Origin: Perca fluviatilis | Taxonomy: Eukaryota > Chordata > Actinopteri > Perciformes > Percidae | DNA: 64,000 bases | NCBI RefSeq assembly: GCF_010015445.1 | Contig: NC_053116.1 | Coordinates: 5,407,568-5,471,567, forward strand | Direction of reading: 5' to 3' | Part shown: one piece after another, positions 55,903 to 64,000 of the stretch | Layout: each line of letters starts with the position of its first letter | How positions within the stretch are numbered: the first letter of the stretch is position 1 | Notes under the pieces: model-generated | What the model saw: only the letters and a program-made list of their open reading frames with translations | What the model was told of the DNA's origin: nothing | Database searches by the model: none | Translations under genes and position numbers: made by a program

Positions 55903-57452
55903 TCAAAAGTCGCTGACAGTATTCATGCATATAGGACTGATATGTAGAGGTCGGTTTGGCGTTGATGTTTGTAAAGTAGTAGCTCTCCAATAATTTGAGT
56001 CTCTTTCAACATTGTTGGGAAGTGGAATGACATACATTTTGTCCTTGGACTTAACCATTACACATTTATGCTTGAGTGATTGGGAATGCACGGCAAATAC
56101 ATTATGGGTGTGAGACACCTCATTTATAAATGTGGAAGATATATTTAACTGAGCATCTCTACACACCTTTCCTCCACTCTTGTCAAGCTCTTTTACTAAA
56201 ATACAGAAGTTGGTGGATGTGGATGAGGCCCCATCATCAAATGTAAAAGCCACCAGGGTCATAACTTCGCAGAATGTTCCATCATTTAACTGTACAACTG
56301 AATTATTTCTCTTTTTAAGAGTTGTATTATTATATGAATGATAAACCACACTGCTACAAATGAAATGGTCATAAAATAAACCTGAATGAACTGTCACTCC
56401 TATTAAACTTTCAATAGCCATCCTCTGCAACACAGATGTGCTAACTTTCTTTGGGCAGCCAAAACCTCTGACATTATGTTGAAACTCCTTTGATTTCTTT
56501 CTTAAGCTAGAGGTACTTTGAAGTTTGTCAAATAATGTCTTTATGCTGTCATTAGCATTTGCCATTGTAGTCCCTGCTTTTTTTGAGAGACCCCTCCACC
56601 GAAGGAATCTATTCACTATTTGTGTTGGCACATGTGTTGTTCCACTGAAAAACCTAAGCAAAGTCCCATTAAATGATTCAAATGGAAATGTGGATGTTGC
56701 CCACAGTGGTCCCCAGTTACGCACGCCTGCTGCCAAGTGCATTAATAAATGCACATTAAAAGAAGCATTAGCAGCACCATACAGTTTCTCAAAGTTGAGC
56801 ACAAATTTTCGCAGCGCTTGTTCTGCCACATCCATGTCATGTCTCACTTTGATGGCATCCTGAAGAAGAGTGTGTATCGCAAAAACTAATAAAAAAAGAT
56901 GATTCCAATACTTCTTCTTCAGAATGCCATTCAAAACAGGCAATGCATAAAACAACAAAAATGACCACTCAGATGCTTTCCAGAATTTTCTGTCCTTCAC
57001 TGATCTTGGTGCCCTTGTGACCTCCACAGGTGGGTTAATGGCCAGCAATTCTTGGTCTATATCGCTGACCTTGCCGCCCAAGTACCAGTCTTCATTATGG
57101 TGCTTACTGTCTAGCCACAGAGATGTAATCTGTTTAGTGACACACAGGCAGACACTGTGTTGGTACTCAGGAATGAATCCAGTGATCATCTTGAAGCTCT
57201 CAAGTTCCATCAAAGGGGATGGGCCTTTCACACCCATTACTGGATTAGCAGGTGTTGCCAGCATAGCATGCCGAAAATGATCCATCTCTGTCCGTAAAGG
57301 TGGTTCTGGGGTTTCCCAGACATATGGACCACCATCAGTGTGAAGGCAGAAGTCACACCCATATTTGCCATTGAACTGTTTTGTGTTTCTTAGGAGGGGG
57401 CGGGCAACTGAATCTGAGGAGCACAGGAGTAAATGAACTTTGCTTGTATGCT
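55903..57452 (-). CDS. EnSpm Tnp2-type transposase, C-terminal half
   Basis: Open on the minus strand from about 57452 to the stop at 55903-55905; the first ATG is at 57285, but the family match begins earlier with LLLCSSDSVARPLLRN and QFNGKYGCDFCLH (about 57400-57350), a zinc-binding Cys-x2-Cys block typical of Tnp2. Then GVKGPSPL, SEWSFLLFYALPVL (residues about 105 of the 460-codon part), a LYGAANASFNVHLLMHL helix (about 172-188, the HLLxHL motif of this family) and STFPFESFNGTLLRFF (about 205). After about residue 260 the sequence is lineage-specific. The DDE catalytic core, which precedes the QFNG block in Tnp2 proteins, is missing. The protein would bind transposon ends and cut DNA in the nucleus; this copy probably cannot cut. 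Confidence 0.8.
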
Positions 57453-57604
57453 CTACATTTTCAGTCCATCCATTTAATTATACTATTACTATTTATCTTG
57501 AAACGTTTCACTTCACAATGTTATACAGAATTAGTCAGACGGGAGAGTAAAATTTAAATTTTCGTTATAGCACAGCATTTCACCAATTTTTTTTTTTTCT
57601 TTAC

Positions 57605-57703
57605 CTGGTTCGGTTGAAGTTTTCTGTATTTTGTTGTTCTTGGCGTCTCTGGTTGAGTCTCGTCAGAATTCAAATGTCTCTTCAAGCTTCGTTTTGCTGG
57701 CAT
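57605..57703 (-). CDS. First exon of the EnSpm transposase
   Basis: ATG at 57703-57701 (minus), 33 codons MPAKRSLKRHLNSDETQPE..., basic and Pro-rich, ending at a donor GTAAAG (57604-57599). The next coding part begins about 150 bases on, near 57452, in a phase that does not join directly, and the intervening sequence cannot hold the catalytic core. A deletion between exon 1 and the C-terminal exon is inferred. Confidence 0.6.
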
Positions 57704-57884
57704 GATGATTTTGTATAGTAACTGTCAGAGTGATAGAGAAACTGTATTATGACAGTGTCTGACCAATCAAGTGCATCAATTTCGTTTTTCACTTTCAGCC
57801 AATCAGAGCGGACGTTCTCATCCGACATCCGTTAAATCTGAGCGAGGTCAGGTCATTCGCGTGAAAGCAGGTTTGGAGGATACG
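57704..57884. promoter_or_regulatory. Divergent promoter between the two EnSpm genes
   Basis: 181 bases separate the two start codons. CCAAT boxes occur in GACCAATCA (CCAAT 57763-57767) and AGCCAATCAG (57799-57803), 36 bp apart, fitting NF-Y sites. No TATA box close to the expected starts. Bidirectional use is inferred from the gene layout. Confidence 0.5.
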
Positions 57885-60633
57885 ATGTTCAAATTTGCCG
57901 TCTACTACTTATTTGATAAAACACTTAAAGTGGAAAGTACGTCGCTCATTCTTGGTAGTGACCAGTTCACCCAAGTGGCATCCCAGCCGGACCTTGATGA
58001 CGACTCGAACTGGATTGAAATAAAATGGCCCATGAGAAAAGAACCAAACAGGACGGTGCCTGCTAAGGTGCTGTTATTTGGAGGCAAGTATGGAGAATAC
58101 GGTAATTGGTAGGTATTCTGAATACCTATTACTTTTCCAACTCGGTCAGCTAGCTAGCTAGCAGCTAACTGTTTAATTTGGTCGTTCTTAGGAAAAATGT
58201 CTAGGCTAAACTTATTTTTTGTACTCTATTGTCGAAGAAGAATTTCTTCCTTCTCGGTAAGGATATCTGGGCCGAGGAGGAAAGCAGGGGTGTGCGCATG
58301 AAAAAGAAAATGTGTGAGACCGACGTAGTGAAGCCTAAAACGGTGAGTGCACGCAACATTCCTTAATGCTGCACAAGCTGACATGCTGTCTCCAATACTT
58401 TTGCTAGCTACACATCCAGGTGCTTTCTGGTAGAAGTCTTGACAAAATTCAAATAATTTACCTAAGTTAAAAAAACAACAACCGGTAAGCAATGCTAAAA
58501 TTCTCCATTTACAAATCATGCATGAAAAATCCCACTCAAGTTAAAGTGCATAATTATGTGCAGTAAAATGTAGCAAAACTATCAAAGTAAATGTACTGAT
58601 TGCTCCCTCTTATTGTTATATACGACATTAGATGAATAATACTGAAACATCTCGATGTAGCAGTATTTTGCTGTCTACAGATAGATTCAACTACTACATG
58701 CATTTTTATGTACAGAGACACCAAATATGCTATATCTGAGGGGTGGTGAGATAATTAATAATATAATTAATAATTAATGTGAACTAATGTGAACTTGATT
58801 ACACAAAGCTTTCTGTAGGACGCCAACATTTTTACGTCAAACATTTTTGACAGGCAAAGCAAACCAGGATTAAAGAGGCAGCCAGGGACCAGGTGTTACA
58901 AAACCTGAAGACTTCCCTGTTTCAGAAGAGGGCCCTGGACACACAAGAGCACCTCTACAGTTCTGAGAATGAATCTCCACAACGTGTTCATGGGGTAAGG
59001 CATACTTCTTTCTTGAGCAGGGGGCTACAAAGTTTACAACAGCAAAAACTGTGGTGTCCCTCAGACACTTCACTAAAAGGTCTTGATTTGAGGAATATTG
59101 GACATAATCTTTTAGTCCTGTGAATCACCTATTTTGCATGTTTCTTTGTGTTAATTATTAAGGTAGTTTGTCCATTTTAGTTTTTAAAAACTCAACTACA
59201 ATTTTAGTTAATGCCAACATCAACTGCTGTGTTACAGTATATCTTTTTTTCTAATTAAATATTGTAGTTTCTAGTACAACTAACATTTCAGGATATAACT
59301 AATCATTTTCCTACTTTTACCATATAAACGTTTTTCTTCAGGGAAAGCGAGCAAAGATTAACAAGGCAGCAAGACGTGTGCTTTTACCCCTGGCATCCAG
59401 TCCAAGTTCTGATGACGCTACATACGTAGGAAGTCCACAACAGCATGACATTGTACTTCATACTTCTTTCCCAGCTGTTGTGTACTCTGACAAAAAATAT
59501 TTCTCTGTTGTATTGCTTTTCACAGCTATTTTCTCTTTTCCCTTTTTAAAGTTTCAAGACCATGCCTTAGATGAAGAGTTGGGTTTCTCCTCAGCCCAGA
59601 GAATGGCAAGTACATTTATATTGAATATTATATTATTATGGTAAAATTATATTATATTGAATGAATAGGTCAGGCAAAGGTCAGAGATCTTTCACCCAAC
59701 TGCATCTAAGCATATAACATGTAGTGTTTGTCTGTTGTGTTTATTGGGATCCAGAAAAACAAGCATAAAATAATCACAATCTCTAACATACAAAATGAAC
59801 ACAACATTATATCTGCCACTATTTCCTCCCACGATTCCTCACATCAGGTTCTGTAAATGTCTATTGTACCTTAGTGAAGTTTAATGTGATTTTAATCTCT
59901 CATTCTCTCTTGCAGAAGCTGACGGATGTTAATACTGGTCATGGCATGGCACCTGGAATGAATGAAATCATGTCATCCCTTCACGGTGGGTGTTCAGATT
60001 GGAATTAGAGGGGTTGACATGTCAGAACACAGTATGTTTATTAACCAATGATTCAGGGTGTTTCCACATTATGTATTGTCCTGTACTGAGCTTAAGTACC
60101 ATTACTTTTACTAACTAACAAACCAAATGTTTTCCCACTTATTATTACGTTCATCTAGATCTGCCAGAAATGATGAAATTAATGAGGGAGCATGTGGAGT
60201 GTGTCCGGGCATTGATGTCCTCGTTTAGGGGGACTCCTTCATCTGCAGCGTCATCATCTTCTGTGGACAGTGAAATTGAAATGTTATGTTATAATTGAGG
60301 GATGAACGTATGTATTAATTACTTGACAGTTCATTCATAAATTATTCTATATTTGCACTATGGACCTTTTGGCATCATCTTGTTGGTAATTGGGTCAACA
60401 GTAAAGTGATGGGATTTAATAGGTTATATGTTTCACAAATCAGTCATATGAATTATCTTGCTGTCAGTGGGAACTTCAACACCACTGGTCATAGCACTCC
60501 CTAGTGGTCTATATATACTAGCAGTGTTTCGAAGTAAAGATTGAATTTTTAATGTTTGGATAATGTCTGTTCATTCCTCATAAGTAGGGAGAGATAATCT
60601 GTCCAATTTATCCTCTCTTTCTCTCCCATGCAG

Positions 60634-60833
60634 CACCCCTTGGCAGGCAGCACAGTGACAGTTTCAAAGAGGGCCTTCCTGCGGCTGAATAGATCTCGCA
60701 TGACCATTTTTGCCCAGGAGCTGGCTGTCCTGGTATTCACAAAGGAGGGCCTTGCACAGTCCACCCTAACTGGAAAGTCGGGGGGGGGCACCAAAAACAC
60801 ATCTTGATGTTGACAGAGTGCAGGCTATTACAG
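60634..60833 (+). pseudogene. BEN domain exon, frameshifted in a G run
   Basis: Acceptor CATGCAG (to 60633), donor GTATGT (60834). The frame reads VSKRAFLRLNRSRMTIFAQE, LAVLVFTKEGLAQSTLTGKS, the core helices of a BEN domain. A run of nine G (60780-60788) puts the following codons out of frame; with eight, it reads on through HLDVDRVQAIT, the usual segment before the last helix. The next exon starts at 62102 (DAVLLEFPQTTVSDV), with a second frame change near 62148 before AIRRKCNNEQFS. Confidence 0.65.
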
Positions 60834-60995
60834 GTATGTAATTGTTTTGAGTTACATGTATTCTATTTAAAAGCTTCTGTGATTTCTATAGCAGCTAGAT
60901 CACACGGAAACTGACCACCAGTAATTATTAAATACATGTTAGACTATTTAGTATACCATTTTACCATACTGATAAAATGTCTCAGAGTTTCCAGA

Positions 60996-62030
60996 GGGAT
61001 ATTCCAGTAAGCAGGTTATGTGAAAACGTAAGTGAGTGAGGGAAACTCTTCTTTTTTTTTTCATGAATGAGAGGTATCTTAAACTCTGTCAGTCACCATG
61101 GTAACTGACTCTGGGAACCTAACCTGCTCACGGGCAGGTTTACTTGAAGAAACCCTGAGTACGACGGAGCTGTCTGACAGGGCCTGTCCTTTCCTTCTCA
61201 ACAGCATCATGGTAAAGCAGAAATATTTCACATAGTTTTACAACAGGGGGATTATTTAGATTCGTTTAGATGAGCTCTCATTCCCTGAGCCGAACGGTAC
61301 CACTTTTTATCAGTCCGTCATTTATCTGAACAATATTCTCAGTCCGGCTGCACATCGAATATCAGGCTACACGTCACCGCTGATGTGCTCTCAGATCTGG
61401 ACCTCTTTATTTTTATCACTTTGCAGATTAATCAATCAACTTCCAGCAGTCAGAAAAAGAGGAATCATTCACATTTCATTTGGCTTTCTTTATTTCCCAC
61501 AGATAGATACAAAAGTAGGCTAACCATCAGCCTGCAAATTGACAACGCAATTTGAAAGTACATGTTTCTAATTTGCTGACACATTTAGGATAATATTAAA
61601 TAACTTCTAGTACTATCTGTATATAAAAGTGTGTGTTTGCCTCTTGGGTCCTGGGGGTGAGTGACGCCCTCAGCCTCTGGTCACCCAGCGACCTGACTCA
61701 GGACCAGCTCCTCTGCCTCTGTCAGACGTGGTGGAGGTGACCACCACCTCTGCCTTCTTCCACATGTTCATTTACTCAGCAGAATGTTAGGAGACAGGAT
61801 GTGGGTTAATCAGTATGTATCTGTTGGTGGTAAAAGCTGCTACAAGCTGAAATATCCATTGAATAAACTTTTACCTTGTTTAATATGCAGAATATGAATA
61901 AAACCAGAGTGAGGAGCAATCCGAGACTGTTTTTATAGCCTATATTCAGAGTTTCACTTCACAGATTAAGTCAACTCAGAGTTCAGGGTTAGGCTTCGAG
62001 TTTGTTGAACCTCCTTTCTGGAATACACCT
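60996..62030. mobile_element. Inverted-repeat element nested in a BEN-gene intron
   Basis: Left end AGGGATATTCCAGTAAGCAG and the inverse of the right end, AGGTGTATTCCAGAAAGGAG, agree at 16 of 20 positions. Subterminal 'ctctgtcagtcaccatgg' and 'aagtcaactcagagttcag' are of a type common in fish Harbinger-like elements. The duplication is unclear. It lies between the last two BEN exons and so does not by itself break coding. Confidence 0.65.
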
Positions 62031-62624
62031 TTGATGTACTGTTCAAAATACTATGAATATGCTGCATGACTTACATTATCGCTTGTCTATTCGGTCAACA
62101 GACGCTGTTCTTCTGGAGTTTCCACAGACGACTGTCTCTGATGTGCGGCCATCAGACGAAAGTGTAACAATGAGCAGTTCAGCCAAAAAAATGAACATAA
62201 TGTGTGGTGTGTGTGTTTCTGTATGGTGGGAGGGGTTAGGCGTGCAATAATAAGGAATGTTGTTTTTCATTGTTCACTATACTCAGTGTTCTGTAAAATG
62301 TATTTGTAATGTTTAGGTCTGCTGCTTACTAATTAAGCATATATTAGTACATATAAAGCCATATGCTTAAAGTATACAAAATATACTTTAAGTTGTTCCA
62401 CTTTAGCACATAAAAGTACACTAAATACACTTCAGGTTGAGCTTTTCTACAATTTAATTACAGTTAAAATATATTTAGTACAAAATTAGTTGTTCCAAAA
62501 TAGCATGATTCAAGTTAACTAATCATTAAGACACTTGAAGTATAATGATGATTCGTGTGGCTAAGTACACAAAAGTATGCTAAATTTTAGTACACTTAGC
62601 ACATTTATTTTTCAGCTGGGTATT

Positions 62625-62821
62625 TTTAAGACCTATGTCTATTTTAACAGGCTGTATGCAGTATGTGCAAAGTCAAAGCACAATGAAATAAGGCAACTTA
62701 TGATTTCGGGGGTTTACATAGGCTATTGTCCTGTTTCATATTTGTCAGTCAACTTTTCAAAATACATTCGGGGCTACACTCAAAACACTGACGCCGCGTC
62801 TGGCTGTATGAATTTGTGCAG
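62625..62821. other. Spacer
   Basis: Short AT-rich spacer between the EnSpm and the LINE at the right edge. Confidence 0.4.
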
Positions 62822-64000
62822 GATAATAATAATAATACATAAGTTTTATATAGCGCTTTACATGGAACTCAAAGACGCTTTACAAACAAAAGAAAGAAAG
62901 AAACAAAGAAACAAAGAAACAAACAAGATGAGTGATTATTGTAAATTATGGATAGGCCAATTGAAACAAATGAGTTTTGAGCAGTTTTTTATAGGTGTTC
63001 AGTGAGTCCGAGTTTCTGATGTGGATGGGGAGTGAGTTCCAGAGAGTGGGGGCAGCTATTGCAAAGACTCGGTCCCCCAAAGTTCGGTGGGTTGATTTGG
63101 TGATGGGTTTGAGGAGGTTTAAGTCAGCTGAGCGAAGGCATCTGGAGGGGCGATGGTGCTGTAAGAGGTCTGTGAGGTATGGAGGGGCCAGATTATTGAG
63201 AGCTTTGTAGGTGATGAGTAGAACTTTGTAATGGATGCGCTGTTGTACAGGGAGCCAGTGAAGCTGTTGAAGGACAGGGGTGATGTGTTGTCTTGAACCG
63301 TTTGTTGGGTGAGGAGGCGCAAGCAGCAGAGTTTTGAACGTATTGCAGTTTTTTGTAAAACAGATGAAGGGAGACCATATAGGAGGCTCTTGTAATAGTC
63401 AAGTCTTGATGTAATGAATGCATGGATGATAGTTTCAGCAGCAGATGTCGAGAGGGTGGGAGCGAAGACGAGCAATATGCATAGATGGAAAAAGGCAGTT
63501 TGGGGTTATTGTCGATATGGGGCTTAAAAGTGAGTGTGGGGTCAATAGTGAAACCAAGGATCTGGAGTGAGGTGTTGACTGTATGTGTGCGTCGGGAAGA
63601 GAGCGAAATCTTGGGAGGAGGCGAGTAGTGATTTTGGACCAATGATGATGATTTCAGATTTGTTGTAGTTGAGTTTAAGGAAGTTGGCAGACATCCAGGT
63701 TTTTATTGCAGAGAGGCATTTTGTGATGGTTGATACTGTGGCAGGAGTGATGGATCTAGTGCTGAGGTATAGTTGTGTGTTGTCTGCATAACTGTGGAAT
63801 TTGAGTCCGTGATTTTGAATGATAAGTCCAAGGGGAAGCATATACAGGATAAACAGAAGGGGACCTAGCACTGAACCTTGAGGGACTCCGTGATTGACCG
63901 GTATGGTATGGGATGTACAGTTGTTGATGGATATGAATTGAGATCTGTTGGTGAGGTAGGAGATGAACCAGGAGAGCGCTGAACCAGAGATGCCCAGATT
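62822..64000 (-). mobile_element. CR1/L2-type LINE, minus strand, cut by the window end
   Basis: The 3' end is the ATT-repeat/GGATAATAATAATAATAC segment at about 62822-62840 with 'tatatagcgctttacatgg', a typical tail. Coding region from about 63100 to 64000 on the minus strand. Confidence 0.75.
63119..64000 (-). pseudogene. LINE reverse transcriptase, palm to C-terminus, inactivated
   Basis: On the minus strand: LGPLLFILYMLPLG (about 63868), FHSYADNTQLYLS (about 63790) where the catalytic YADD reads YADN, then ANFLKLNYNKSEIIIIGP (about 63690), LGFTIDPTLTFKPHI (about 63550), ITSRLDYYKSLLYGLP (about 63410) and a C-terminal HWL-like segment. The frame moves between 63642 and 63542 and again near 63475-63193, so several indels are present. 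The endonuclease and the 5' part of the reverse transcriptase would lie beyond the window. Confidence 0.75.

Larger units (their letters stand above)
57885..62250 (+). pseudogene. Multi-exon gene ending in a BEN domain (EnSpm-borne)
   Basis: Proposed exons: 57885-58101 (MFKFAVYYLFDKTLKVE..., WIEIKWP; donor GTAATT); about 58217-58342 (ends VVKPKT, donor GTGAGT); 58854-58994 (AG acceptor, RIKEAARDQVLQNL; GTAAGG); 59342-59425 (GKRAKINKAARRVLLP; GTAGGA); 59552-59605 (FQDHALDEELGFSS; GCAAGT, a GC-AG intron); 59916-59985 (KLTDVNTGHGMAPG; GTGGGT); 60159-60298 (DLPEMMKLMREHVECV, Ser-rich; then a stop); 60634-60833 (BEN core); 62102 onward. Phases agree at most joins. The first exons and Lys-rich middle resemble fish BEN-domain proteins. 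The join between the 60159 and 60634 exons is unclear. BEN domains bind DNA and recruit chromatin factors; a role at transposon ends is inference. At least two frameshifts make it a pseudogene. Confidence 0.65.
55076..62621. mobile_element. EnSpm/CACTA transposon with transposase and BEN-domain gene
   Basis: Ends ACCCAAGCGAAA (55076) and the inverse of TTTTTCAGCTGGGT (to 62621) match imperfectly; ATT flanks both (55073-55075 and 62622-62624), giving a 3-bp duplication as expected for CACTA elements. Both subterminal regions are packed with AAGTATACTT/AAGTACAC-like motifs; AAAATATACTTTAAGT is identical at 55275-55290 and 62378-62393. The interior holds a Tnp2-like transposase on the minus strand and a divergent spliced gene on the plus strand. 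Length is about 7.5 kb, including a nested inverted-repeat element (60996-62030). Edges are less certain than the content. Confidence 0.75.

Noticed and set aside
62577..63005. 142-codon plus-strand ORF
   Set aside because: It crosses the EnSpm right end, spacer and the LINE tail in antisense.

Overview
The window looks like teleost fish nuclear DNA, probably a spiny-rayed (percomorph) fish. The evidence is its repeats: a CR1/L2-clade LINE with a fish-type 3' tail, two L1 fragments, other non-LTR fragments, a tRNA-derived SINE, several hAT elements, TTAA-flanked fold-back elements, an EnSpm/CACTA element, (CA)n and (TA)n microsatellites and AT-rich spacer. I found no convincing host protein-coding gene, rRNA, tRNA or CRISPR. 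Almost every readable protein belongs to a mobile element and almost all are broken. The species assignment and most family names come from memory of repeat families, not from a search.

Layout. 1-10 kb: a TTAA element (525-1233); an internally deleted L1 (about 2600-4455); a dead LINE reverse transcriptase piece (4456-4890); a retroelement-type nuclease-like pseudogene (5344-7040) split by a hAT element with a perfect 8-bp target duplication (5754-6779); a short inverted-repeat transposon (7417-8130). 10-24 kb: a patchwork of fold-back elements, including a 3.3-kb TTAA element (15752-19098) carrying a nested hAT (17075-18997), a fold-back repeat split by a SINE with a perfect 13-bp duplication (19639-19812), and two more TTAA elements (20763-21433, 23145-24014). 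24.7-28.9 kb: a nearly full-length CR1/L2-type LINE with esterase remnant, endonuclease and reverse transcriptase. 29-38 kb: hAT remnants, including one (31229-34969) that holds a second copy of the 3.3-kb TTAA family; a LINE reduced to its endonuclease plus 3' tail (about 35765-36790); and a TTAA-family arm next to a small acidic ORF. 38-49 kb: a 5-bp-TSD element (38940-39698), a 240-bp inverted duplication about 1.7 kb apart, LINE tails and a possible PIF/Harbinger-like element. 49-55 kb: a triple-nested repeat block and another TTAA element. 55.1-62.6 kb: an EnSpm/CACTA element. 62.8-64 kb: a minus-strand LINE running off the window.

The most interesting object is the EnSpm/CACTA element (55076-62621). 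It carries two divergently transcribed genes from a shared spacer of about 180 bp with two CCAAT boxes: a Tnp2-type transposase on the minus strand, and on the plus strand a many-exon gene whose exons join in phase and end in what reads as a BEN DNA-binding domain. Both are damaged. The transposase keeps its first exon and C-terminal half but lacks the catalytic middle; the BEN exons carry at least two frameshifts.

A second theme is datable nesting. Several insertions have exact duplications, and for two of them an empty-site paralogue lies in the same window (33460-33467 for the hAT at 17075; 53265-53300 for the insertion at 49268), so relative order can be read directly.
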